Shown here one piece after another: positions 1 through 12,100 of a DNA stretch of 21,512 nucleotides. Below the pieces are notes generated by a model. It worked only from the letters and a program-made list of their open reading frames with translations. It had not been told where the DNA came from and searched no databases. Position numbers and translations under genes: made by a program. Location: NCBI GenBank assembly GCA_905250885.1, contig CAJNOQ010003075.1, positions 1 through 21,512 of the forward strand. The letters run 5' to 3'. Source of the stretch: Didymodactylos carnosus. Its lineage: Eukaryota; Rotifera; Eurotatoria; Philodinida; Philodinidae. Numbering within the stretch: position 1 is the stretch's first letter; each line of letters begins with the position of its first letter.

Positions 1-300
1 TACATTTATATGCACAATTTCTGTATCCTAATGATATTTCCTTTATTTTTCTTACCACTGATATAAATATATGTGATATATTTTACTTTTCATTTTAATG
101 TACAGTTTATTGGGAATTTTTTGGTTGACGAATAAAATTAGTTTGGAAGATTGTTGCTTCATTGTTTGCTTCTTGATAATGTGTTCAGATGTGATGAAAA
201 GTTTGTGGCGTGCTAAGTTGGTGAACAGTACTGGTTAGAACTGTTCTGATGAAGAAAAGCTGATTTCTTTGAGATATTTATCTTTCGAGTTCTGTAATAT

Positions 301-325
301 AAAGTTTGTAGTACAAACTTTGTAC
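301..325. repeat. Overlapping palindromes: TTTGTA in alternating orientation
   Basis: The arms AAAGTTTGTA (301-310) and TACAAACTTT (312-321) are exact reverse complements around a single G. A second perfect palindrome, GTACAAA-c-TTTGTAC, overlaps it at 311-325. The net effect is three hexamers, TTTGTA/TACAAA/TTTGTA, each separated by one base. It may be a protein-binding site or simply a cruciform-prone sequence; no factor is assigned. Confidence 0.6.
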
Positions 326-394
326 ACAAGTTAGCTCAAGATTGAGTTATTTTGAACAGAGAAGAGAAGAGTGGATTACTTTGTCGAGTTATCT

Positions 395-560
395 ATTGAT
401 TATCGTGCGCTGACGGTTGAACGATCAATCGGTGCTGTATTCGATTATCGCTAATACATTGGCTTTGACGTGCGCGTTCTTTCTCTAAAGTGTGAGTAGA
501 GGTGTTAGCCGCGCCGCCGCCATAGGCGGAATTTTTTTATTAAGTTTTCCGCAGCCGTCG
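395..560. promoter_or_regulatory. GC-rich patch, possible promoter or 5' exon
   Basis: This stretch is clearly more GC- and CpG-rich than its surroundings. It includes a CGCC-rich run and a perfect hairpin, CCGCC-ATA-GGCGG, at 517-529. A donor-like GTGAGTA starts at 492. Such a patch in AT-rich DNA can mark a transcription start or first noncoding exon. There is no TATA box or experimental support, so the role is a guess. Confidence 0.2.
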
Positions 561-2822
561 CTGATCAGAAACTTTGTCAAAACTATTAGAAATCTTTGAA
601 AAAGGTTTATTTAAAATTATAACTTTTTTCTGTTGTCAGCTAGAGTAATGTGCAAAAGATAGGAATGAAGATTATATTGTTATTTATCGCTAAAATATTT
701 TACATACAGCATTGATGAAATCACTTCGATGCCTATTTATCTGGTGTCGACAAATTCAGTACAACAATAAGAATATCTTTTTAACTTTAAATCAACAACA
801 TCAACTGAAAAAAATTTCATTTACTATGCAGAATCAGAATAGTACCTGTCAACTAATGGAGCACTAGCGCAGATGAATAGATAGTTTTAGAGATTTAATC
901 TTAGAACTATCTTTGACTTATTCGTAGCTGATGATCTGTTATTATCAACAAAAAACCGTTAATCTCTAATCTATAAGGACCACGCTCCTAGGCCTGAGTG
1001 GAAACTAAAAAGTAAGATCTTAATATAAAAATATTCATATATTCTGTGATCCTCAGCGGAGCTAGTTTTATGAGCTGTTATTTAGTTTATATTTAGTTAG
1101 TTTATTGCATAATTGTATTTGATGGTGTACTACCGTTATAACGTATCTCTACTATACTGTTGTTCGCTCAAATTTTAGTGGAAACTGGCTTCGCTACGAA
1201 TTATAGAATATACGTACAGATTATAAAATTCTTCTGCTTGCCATCGATCGAATGAAGCGGCTATTCCCTCTTTTGTATGTAACTTCGAAATATGGGACGA
1301 GTATAGAAAAGTGTATCTTGGCAGAACTCGAGTTTTCTCTAACTTTTAGCTCCCTCATCTTAGTCTGATCGTTTTATTCAACATACTGGACCACAATCTT
1401 TGTGGCGATCTCTGCTTTAGTGAATATTTACACTTTAAAAATGCCGAACAAATCTATTTTCTTTAAGTTTTACCAAGCGCTTTTTTTAAGAAGGAATTGA
1501 AAGTCAATCGGAAAAACATCAAAGAGAAAAAACGATTTGTTTTGGTTATGAAACAGTGAAGTTATGAATCATCTTGGTAAACGGATTAAACAACTAAAGT
1601 TAAGGCTTAATTATCTATCATTCGTTTAAACTGAAATTAACTAGATATTCTGGATGAGCTCAAACGTATGACAAACATGTGAGTGTCTCTACCAATAAAG
1701 CAAGCAAAAATGCTGCAGCGATTTGCAGTTTCATTTAGATAAAATATTAGAAGAAATTGGTCACAATACACAAAATCTTATTGAACTGAATATATTCAAT
1801 GCAATTCATCGTTAGAAACAGTAAAATATCGTAACGTAGCTACATTGTCCTATCCTGAACATCTGTAGAGAACTTTATTCAAATAAAGACATACAGAACT
1901 CGATTGATAGTATTGTGATGTTCTCAGATTTTAATATAGCATAGTTTAATACATACACAGTTATATCATTCATATAGCCATCGAAGAAACATAACAGGTA
2001 AAAAATCAGCGCTTTAAATAGTGACAAAAAAATTACAGCAAAATTTTTCTGCATGTACAGAATCCGAAACAACTAAGTTTCTGAAAAGTAAAAGTCAATC
2101 ACGTATTTCATAGAAAGGAGTAATTTAAAGATTTACAGATACATGCTTCTTTTCTTTGCTGAAGGAACAACGAACAACGAAAAGGCTAAAAACATTTTAT
2201 TTTTCTTCTATTTCACTATTGTCTAAATTTCAATTTTGTCTGATACGAATATGTATGCAGGAGTTTGTATTGAGAAAATATGAAGTGAAAAAAACAAAGA
2301 ACTGTGCATTTTTTTATTTGTCAAACAGATCGCTGAAAAAATTTTCAACAAGAAAAGACAAGCTTGATTTTTCTTTGTAAACTGTTCTAAGCCTCTCTGT
2401 TAAAAAAGAGAATTTTAGTCAGAAATATCATTTTTTGGATTGATACATGATTGCCATAAGATTTACTTTCAGAATTTCTATGACTTTCAGTCCTAGAGAT
2501 AAACCTTCAGAATTTCAGAAGTTTTTTGAAAATCTCGAAAAATAAAATAATCAAATTTTAGTCTTTTTAGTGATACTTATGTAATTAAACTATTTTCTAA
2601 ATGTGTAGGTTTGTAGAACAACCTTTTCTGGTCAAAATGAGACGTAGTATAACTCAATATGATCTTCTGTTAAAAAGTCACAAGAATTTTTCGATAAGCC
2701 CTAAAGTGTACTAGCAAACGGACGAAGTTTTTCTTGAAATGCTTCTTTTGAGTTTTGTTCATGCGGCGAAGATTTCTTCGCTATTTTAAGTGCAAAAAGG
2801 CTTGTGGTGGTCTTAAACTGTA

Positions 2823-2998
2823 GCTAAGAGTTGACGCTACAACTTAACAGAATTGAATTTTTGATTTTCAATCTCATTTTTGAGAAAAATAAGATTCTCG
2901 AAAAGTAAAGCGAAACTTTTTTAATAAAAGCTTTGAGTAAACTAAACCGAAAAATTTAAAAAATCCGATCCTGTTAAGTTGTAGCATCAAGTCTTAGC
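2823..2998. repeat. Foldback (MITE-like) inverted repeat
   Basis: The 28-nt arms at 2823-2850 and 2971-2998 are inverted copies with two mismatches, sharing the core GCTACAACTTAACAG or GTTGTAGC-type complement. They enclose about 120 nt of AT-rich spacer. The arrangement resembles a small nonautonomous DNA element or foldback. No transposase and no clear target-site duplication were seen. Confidence 0.55.
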
Positions 2999-3815
2999 AA
3001 CATTTTAAAAGAGAACATTTCAAAATCACCTCAATTCATTAATGCATTTACGCTTTTAGATCACTTCAAAACAAAATTTACCCACTACCTAGTTGTTAAC
3101 CGACGTCAGATAAATGTACTTTGTGGATAGTATAATTTTAACTTTTACGATGATACCTACAGCTTTTGAATCACGTAACATTTATTTCGAACTGAAATTT
3201 TTATTTAATCTTAGTTAGATCGAACTGTATGTTCAGTTTGAAAGAATCAGGTAGAATTAAACTAACGAAATTTTTTTGAATATCACGAAATAACATCATC
3301 GTTATTGTATGTCTGAATAATGAATAGTATTTAATATCGAGATTGCTTATATAAATAATAACGAAAAACTTGAATTTTAAAGTGTAATTTATTTAAAAAT
3401 ATTTATTTTCTCAGCCGTATGAGCTGAATAACGAAAGATTAAGATTATTTTTGCATGTAGCAAGCGTTGGTAGTTATATGAGCGTAGTAAACTCTCATTT
3501 TATTTTCTTCTTGTAATTATTATCATCTTTGACATTCGTGTTCTCTTTTTTACTACATTGTTACTCACTGGGCGGTATATAGTTGTAATAATAATAATAA
3601 TAGTAATCTGTTGAACGTGGGAGCAGGATGGAATAAAATGTGTGTCTTACACTTGAAGTTTAATGTTAATTGATGTTGAACCGCGTTGTTTCTTTTTCCT
3701 TTTGCTACCTACCGCTTGTGTTGTGTGTGTGTACTTTGTGTGCATGTCAATCATAAGGATTAACCTGACGCGATTTGTCATAGAATTGAAAATCCTCATT
3801 ATTCGAATATTTATG

Positions 3816-3838
3816 ACACACACACACACACACACACA
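3816..3838. repeat. (AC)n microsatellite
   Basis: An uninterrupted run of about eleven AC dinucleotides. It generates spurious His-Thr and Val-Cys repeats in open frames on the two strands. Confidence 0.9.
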
Positions 3839-3964
3839 TACATCTACCTGAGTATGTAAAACATTATAAAGATTTTTACCAATTAAAAAAGTAGAACAAA
3901 GTTTGTTATTACTATTAGATTCCCATATTGAATATTAATAACTATGTACAATCTAGAATTGCTG

Positions 3965-4117
3965 ATGGATTCCAATTCTGCATCTCCATGCGTTCATGGG
4001 CGAACTGTTGGACCCTTAATGGACATTTTACATCGAAATCTAGTGTTAGATCATGAAATTGATTTTATCATAGACATTATCTCTCGTGTCACTAAATATA
4101 TTTTAGGAATTACTTAG
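3965..4117 (+). CDS. Possible small ORF of 50 codons
   Basis: An ATG-to-TAG frame starting MDSNSASPCVHGRTVG. The first 100 bases are noticeably less AT-rich than their flanks, and the residue mix (Ser, Pro, His, Gly, Arg, Asp) is less degenerate than in neighbouring random frames. I do not recognise the peptide. It has no signal peptide, membrane segment or motif. It could be a real small protein, an unlinked first exon or chance; no strong splice donor follows it. Confidence 0.15.
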   Translation: MDSNSASPCVHGRTVGPLMDILHRNLVLDHEIDFIIDIISRVTKYILGIT

Positions 4118-7100
4118 AAAAAAAGATATTTTCAAACTAATTAAGTGTAGTATTCAGATTAATATACTCACTTTCGATGAATCTGGTGTTTGACAACAAT
4201 TTCTGGTTAAAATAAATTTATTTTTTCTCTCTTCTTTGCTTGCTGGTAACTGCCATCCATCGTATTTGTAACAATTATCAAATTATAGTTTGAGCACATT
4301 TGCCTTTAACAGAGTTAAATATATGTTAATCAAATTTTTTTCTATTGAATAAATTTTGTTGATTGATTTTTAGACACAGGTATAAAAATAAAGGGGAAGT
4401 AATGAAAGTATTATAGTAGACTGATTAGAGAAAACGATTTTTTTTTTTTTCTACAATACACGTGTGTATGTGTACGTGTGTAGATAATATATTGTTCAAA
4501 TTAATTGAAATGATAAGCCATTGAGAGATGAAGACATCTGTCAACAAGAACATAAACACACATACACAGTGTAAACGGTATGAGACAAAGAATGATATGT
4601 TCATCACTTTATACTATATTTTAAATAGTTAGGATAAACATAGAAGAAAAAACAAAATGAAAAATTATACATAGTCATAGTGTATACATCCTACGTATGC
4701 GCACTATTGTATATATACAAATATTGGATTAATAATCATCTAATATAGAATTGATAGATAATAAATAGTGTATCAGTTAAAAGATTCATGAATGCATACG
4801 TCTTGATTACTTGATAACTTCATATATCATAAACTCTTTAGCATAGTACGTTTTTGATCAGAAAACTATTCATATCATTATACTTAGTAGTAATAAGAAT
4901 ATTTTTTTTTCGTTTTTGTTGGTAAAATATATAATAATTAGATTTATGCACATTTTTTTTCTAAAAGTATTAGTGATATCCTTCATTTTTAAAAATTTAA
5001 TTGCATGATAGTACTTCATATAATTTCTTGTAAGCAATTCAATATTTATATCAGTTTTCACAACTATATAAAAATCGAAATATATATATCCTATAATATT
5101 TATTATACAGTATATTTCCTGTTTAAATATCTCTATTCACATCGGAGTATACCCTAATCTTTGTATCAACATTTAATAACTATAGAAAAAGAAGCTAGAA
5201 AGACAAACGAATCAATATTTATAGTTATTTCTACATGATTAAAAATGTGTTTGAGTGGTTGTTGTAATACATGGAAGATCAAAAACAGAAGAAAAACATA
5301 TAACGAAGAGAAAAAAAAAAGTAGGGTGTCAAGTGCGCTTTATGACATGTCAATATATGAAGAAAAAAAAAAAGAGAGAGAGAACACGAAAAGGACTTTT
5401 TTTATGTATTCTGTTGTCAACGATCACCACTGTGATTCGTTGAAGTGGCAATGAATATAATCTTTAACATCCAACCAATGAATACTACTTTTTTTTTTTA
5501 TTTTGATTAAACATAGTAGAGTTAGTAATGATTTTTATCTGTTACATTTTTTTTATCCCTTATCGATGATAATCATGGTGATTTTTTAACTATTTATTAT
5601 TATTGATACTTGACATAAAAATATGACAACAAATATTGGTAAGCAAAAATATTTAAAATCAAACCTTATGCTAGAGCTTATTATCACACTATAAAAATTT
5701 AAGTTGCACACAAAACATAGTGAAAAACTCTCTTCTTATTAGCCAGCTAAACTGTTGGGTAATGGAAAAAAATAATTATTTTTAACAGGAAACATATAAC
5801 ATATCAGAAACTATCTTCTTCACTGGAATCATTCATTTTATCAGTAAAAAATATCATTTAAAGTCCTATATTATTGGATAATTTCGTTTAGTAAAAATGA
5901 ATCTGTCAACAAATAGTCTATCAGATAGGATTGGCGATATTCCTAATTTGTGAAGAACTATATGCATAAAGTGTCTTTCGTGGCTTGTTAATGATTAAGA
6001 TAGGTATGTATAAAATACGAATGAAAACTTATCGATCAACGATATCAATTTCTGAGGTTTGAGAATACCTACAAAGATAGAATCGGTCTCAAATATAGTC
6101 AGATACTCTATTTTAAAACATGATGCAGTTAAAGTTTTGAATTTATATTCTTGCCAGTTTCAGCAGGTGTTTATAGTTGAAATTTGAAATACAATTTTAT
6201 TTCTTCCAGAAAGATGAGCTGTTTACATAACGTGTAAACACTCCCTTACCCACCACTTTGTAGAATTATATTTTCTCTACAAATAAAAAGATTTTGAACG
6301 TTTTTTTTTTTTTCATCGTTGCTAAGAATTAAATTTCGTGCTAAAGTAGCAATAGGAAGAGCATCGCTAAAGAGAAAATCAGTTGCTCATCTATTCATTC
6401 ATTCCAGGACTTGTCAATACAACAATCATAGGTTTCTCTCACGATATATAACTTTTTTTCGGCGTCCTGCAGAATTACGTCACATCTCATTTCTACGGAA
6501 CTTAGTTGAATGAAAGGATGATGCATGTAGCATACACCAGGAAAGTGTTAAGGTTTAGAAACTTCAACTCTTAAGATCTGGAGCAGATCAGCTCAAAAAG
6601 TTTGCAAAACTGTGACAGCGAGAGAGAGAGTAAATCTAAGCACAAACATTTTAGGTTATTTATTGATATGTCTAACACAATGCATTAGTTTTGAAGAAAA
6701 TTACGATTTCTGAAAGCGTCTCCTGCAATGGGATACACTTTGTGAGTATCGTAAGTAATGATTATAATGCAAATAGAGAGAAAGACAAGTTTAACACCTT
6801 TCTAGACTAAAACATTATGCTTCCAATATATAGAGAAAAAGCCGTTTTCCAAGAGGAGAAGAAGAAGATCAATATCTAATTCAAAATTTATCTAGAGATT
6901 CTTGACTTGTGAGTCATATCGGTAGGATATCTTAAAAAGCGCATGTCATCCAATAATTAGAAAAGCTTTACTAAGAGTTTTCTGTAAAGATCAAAAATGC
7001 TAAATATGTTAGAGAATAACGCTATTTTTTGGCTTATTTGAGTGACGTTTTCTACGAGATTTCATTCAGATCATAGTTTATATATTTTATCGATTTGTTT

Positions 7101-9105
7101 TCCTTCTTTTTTTTTTCTTCTTAAAAACGCTCATCTTGAAATGATCGTTTTATTTTCTAATTATTCCTGGTAAGAAAAATTCTTTGTATTTTATCATCCG
7201 TAAATAATCATCGATAATGGATTTGTGTGTATGCGTGTGGTTGATAGAATGGTTCATTGACATGTTTTAGAAATACTTGAATTATTTTCTTCTGTCTGTA
7301 TATACTAAAAACACATAAAGATATATGAGTTGAGATGCGAAAATTGAAAAAATTGAGGATTGGAAGTTGACGATACGTTATCCAATTATAAAAACATGAA
7401 TAGAAAAGAAAAGAAGAAGAAAATCATTTCTTCTCTTCTTCTCACAAAAGAAACAAAACTTTCTATAGAAATTTCTTTTTTTTTCCGGCACAAACACAGT
7501 ATATTTATCTTTCTGGGGATATATATCTTTTTCTATTAATAAATACATGTACATGTACAGCTCACTCACTAATCGATCTTTTATGTAGAAATAGAAAAAG
7601 AGATATTCAATTTACAAAGTATTCTATAATAGATATCTATCCGATTCGTGCGTAAATAAATAAAACAAAAATTGACAAGCGCAAAACGTCCAATAGAGAC
7701 AATAAGCGACGAATAGAAAAAAGAAATAGAAATTGTTTTTTGTTCTTGTTTCAGCATGCGTTTGCCGTTTACTACACAATAATTAAGAACTCATTAATTT
7801 TATACTATATTATAAAATGTCAGGTAGATCTTGATTGTAGATTTTCAATTTATCAATTTTTTGCAAAATTCTAACTTTATTCTATAATAAAGAGAAGAAG
7901 AAAAAAAATCTATTTCTAATTTCTAAAAATTCTTGAATCTGTTATATCGTAAAAAGAAATTTTCTTTTCAATTTGTCTTTTGTATATGAAAACTAGAACT
8001 TTTAAAGTTCACTCTTTTCAAAGATAATCTTCGGTTAATATTCTTATACAACAGTTAACATTCTATGATCATGTTTGATGAGAATTTTCTTCATCACTGT
8101 ATATGAGAAATATTTAACTCAGAGAAAAATGATCAAAGATCTATACCGTAGATCAGAAACACTAGTTCACTAACTTTTCTAATTCAGTTAGAAAATTATA
8201 AATAGATATATAGTCGCATGTGTTAAATTCAATGTCAATTTCTCGATTAGATTAATACTGCATGACTATGTTTTGTTTTATTTTTTTATAATTTATAATA
8301 ATGTGTGCTTTTGCCTGCCATATTCTCACACGTGCCACACTCTTATACTTTAGATAGTTTTCGATCTTCACTCGCACACTATTGCAGTTTAAACTAACTT
8401 CATTTATATTTAATTCATTTTGAGTATGTCACAGCGTACTACAAATTTAATCTGTGTTTATCATGATTGATTTAACGTTATTTAAATATCTTATATTGAA
8501 TATTCGATGAAATGATCAATGAATTATACTTCATGCTGAGTTCATGCCGTTTTTAGTGTCAATCAAATGAAAATAGTCTATCCTTCTTTTTTTGCGAAAT
8601 TGACATCATTAAACTTGTCATGATAACAAGATATACGCGTTTAACAAGTATAAGAAAATGAAAAAATCTTCTTTATTTTTTTGTCTACATAACGTCACTT
8701 TTCTACTGAAGAACTATAGTAATAAAGAGTAGAAATTATTAATCATTTGAAAGTTATTATCTTGCAATAGGAAAACGTTACTCTATCACAATATTAAAAT
8801 ATAACAGTTCATAAATTGAAAGATTTTGTTTTCATACATCAAAATTAAGAACAAGTTCAAAATGAATTTTCTTTTTTTAAAATTAGGAAACACTTATCTT
8901 GTATTACATTAAACAAAAGGTTCAATCAAACAATTGTTTTGATCAAAAGTCAAAAAGTTTCTAAATAATATATTTGTCTTCTCATTTGTGTCTTTTTCTA
9001 GAAAAACTGTTTTAGAAATGTATCATTTTATAAAGACTAGTCAGACGAACGTGAATTATATCCGGATATATTTCACTAGAAAAATAAGTTTTTTACTTTT
9101 TTTAG

Positions 9106-12100
9106 AATCTTCATCGAAAGCTTCAGAGTGTTCAACGAATGCAAGTCCATCATCGAGTATACACGATGTTGAAGAGAATAGCGATGAAGCATCTGATACA
9201 AATAATAAAGAGCAAACATCATCAACAGTAAACACAGATCATACTTTATCTACAAACGATTCGAATCCATTTGGTATTTTATCAATGTGTTTACCGTTAA
9301 ACTCATCTACATCCCACTCGTCATCATCGTCTTCAAAAATTCTTCATCCTCAATCCTATTCAAATCATCGTTATGTTGTGCATCCTTATCCAATTTCACC
9401 TCAAGCTTATTTCGCTAATATGGCTAAATACACTGAAACTCAAGCGAGTCTTGCAGCAGCTACACAAGCTATGAATGCAGCCATTGAACAACAACAACGA
9501 AATCAACCACAAACAGTAAACAGTAATAATAAATTAACAGGTTTAACTTGTGCCGTATGCAGTGATATCAGCAGTGGAAAACATTATGGAATATTAGCAT
9601 GCAATGGATGTAGTGGATTCTTTAAACGAAGTGTAAGAAGAAAATTAATCTATCGGTATAAAAACTACTAAAAAATAAATTTAAAATTAAGAGTTATCAA
9701 AATTTTCTACTTAAGATGTCAAGCAAATACGGGAATGTGTGTCGTGGATAAAGCACATCGTAATCAATGTCAAGCATGTAGATTGAAAAAGTGTATGCAA
9801 ATGGGAATGATCAAAGAAGGTTAGTGCAATAAACACACTTGTAAATAATCTCAATTGATGGATTCTTTTCTTTCTCTCTCTAGCTGTACAGAATGAACGT
9901 CAACCTCGTAATAGTGCTCAAGTTCGTCCTGATTCTGTTGATTTTCATTGTGATGGTACAACAATATCAGTTATGCACTCAAATGCAGCAAATAATAATT
10001 CAAATATAATTTCATCACCACAATCTGGAAAATCGGATGAACATTCATTACAAAGTGAAAATTCATTTGAAAGTAAAAAGAACATTAAACAAGATGGTAT
10101 ATTTTGTTTCATAAATTAAATCAATAGATTTCACAACTATAGATATAATTTTAGAAAATTCTTCAAGTTATGATCGAGTTAACTATGTAAATGGAACAGC
10201 ATCATCAAATCAACGTCTAGTGACAACAATAATGGATAATGCTCTTTATGGAAATCAAAATATTCAAACAAATGATTCGGTTTATGCCATTGCAGCACAA
10301 ATATTATTGATGATTGTTCGATGGATTAAACATTTACCAACATTTTCTAGTTTACCGTTTAGAGATCAAGTAAGTAATAAAATAGTATAAAATATAAAAT
10401 ATCAGTTTCAAGACAAATGTTTTCTTATTGTTTGAGAAATAGCGCGATAGGATCAATTTTAAGATAATTTTAATTTTCTTTCTTTTTCACAAGAAAAAGA
10501 ATACATTTTCTTTTAACAACGAGTTCGTATGTCACATCATCGCACATATTTACAAATTGTATTATTTGAGAAGAAGAAGAAGATGAGTTCTCATCACACA
10601 TCCATAAGTTCAAAGATAAAATGGTTTACACAGATTATATATTGTTTTGTGTACATATTTAATCCTCTATCATGTCATTTCAAAAAAAAAAAGAAAAACA
10701 AAGTTTACAGATTTGTATAGTGTATTTTCGATTGACTGTTGATAAACTTCAGCGCGATCAAATTTTTTTATTTCAAAGGACACGAAAAAGTAAACAAAAA
10801 AGAACAACAACAAAAGGATGAACTGAATAAGGTGATAATTTAGTGTTTGTTAAATCAAGTATTCTGTGAATTTTGAAAAATAATCATACAACAGAGTCAT
10901 AAGTAACCATAATAGATACACTTTTTACCAAAGATTCTTTGTTAACAAATCACATTTGTTTTGGACACCGCTCTTTTTACACAAAAATTTTAAAATTAAT
11001 ATTAAAATCCGGATACAAAAGCTTGGTTCTGTCCTGTTTTGTTTTTTTCTCTAGAAGACTATCTTGAGATAGACAGAACGATTGCAGCTTCTTGATGTTA
11101 ATTGTTTGACAGACATGCATATCATTATTTTATGATCTCTTATTGTCACCATTTCTCTAATTTGAATATGATTATTATCTACTGTATGCAGAATGAGCAG
11201 GATTTTTTTCTTTTTGAAGTGAAGTATCGATGGAATGCGCTCATCACATTTTCAATGTTTTAAAAAACAATTTCAGACACAGTAGTGAAAATTCAATTAT
11301 AGTAAAGGGATCATGTGTATGTATGTGTGTGTGTGTATGTGTGTATAAAGAGAGAGAGAGTAATAATCTTCAAATAAATAGACTGTTTCTTTTTATGAAG
11401 GAGAGAAAAACAAGAAATTAAACCTATGAACATGAACATGATGATTATATCAATGAATGATGTACTCGTAAAAAAAGATATTTGATACATCTGTCACCTT
11501 TTTTTCATCTAATGATACTTCTTGTGTATGTATATGCGTGTGTATGATTGATCTGTATATAAATATTCAAACAAGGATAAAGCACTTGTTGTTATTAAGC
11601 ATCTCCCCTCCATCAGAAAAGTAGATCTTGGTTTAGAAAAAAATCGATTTTGAGAAAAACGCTTGATTTGATACCGAGGTCGAACGATACGGTCCATATA
11701 CGGACGGTCTACTGGACGCAGGAATACGGACCCTAACATAAATAAAATAGGGCCGTATACGGGCCGATTTTTATGATGTTTCGGGGCGTATTCCTGCGTC
11801 CAGTAGACGGTCCGTAACGGATATCCGTTTTGGTCGACTTGGGTAGAGCAAAGTTGACTATTTTTGATGGCCTACTTTTGAGGCAAGAACGGGTTTTCAT
11901 AGTTTCTAGAAATTATATATGAGAAGCTAGGTTTTTTTAAAAAGATGACCAAGTAATGATAAAGAAGAATATGGCTTGCGTCTTTTTACTGTTTACTATG
12001 TACGAAGTTGATAATATTTAATAATTCTTTTATTTCTTCCTTTTTACTTCGTAGACGCAATAAGGAGAAAATTAAGAATACAGTGTTAAGAACAGAAAAT

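Larger units (their letters stand above)
1..2822. other. No supported gene; upstream/intronic AT-rich DNA
   Basis: No open frame here has coding character: the longest are 65-74 codons, rich in Phe/Leu/Lys, as expected from AT-rich noncoding DNA. Local structure is confined to the first kilobase (alternating palindromes at 301-325, a GC-rich patch at about 395-560, an imperfect palindrome at 879-912). It could be the promoter or 5' untranslated region of the downstream receptor gene, but no splice-linked exon could be shown. Confidence 0.5.
2999..9105. other. No supported gene; AT-rich with microsatellites
   Basis: About 6 kb with no convincing coding region. Open frames of 60-69 codons in both strands are low complexity and several are translations of microsatellites. 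Simple repeats include (TAA)n near 3587-3603, (AC)n at 3816-3838 and oligo-T runs. A 50-codon frame at 3965-4117 stands out slightly and is listed separately. The start exon of the nuclear receptor probably lies in or before this stretch. Confidence 0.5.

Noticed and set aside
246-254. A second CTGATGAAG hammerhead-like half motif
   Set aside because: No CGAAAC follows within 60 nt and no stem II or stem I complement is present.
3647-3851. Overlapping 62-codon frames on both strands
   Set aside because: They are translations of TG/AC microsatellite sequence.
8138-8195. Two small hairpins (GATCTA/TAGATC and TTTTCTAA/TTAGAAAA)
   Set aside because: Arms of 6-8 bp in DNA this AT-rich are expected by chance and no other signal accompanies them.
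9018-9105. In-frame ATG at 9018 as the receptor start
   Set aside because: The intervening translation is AT-rich and runs straight through a strong polypyrimidine acceptor (TTTTTTAG) at 9105, so it is more likely intron sequence, though not excluded.
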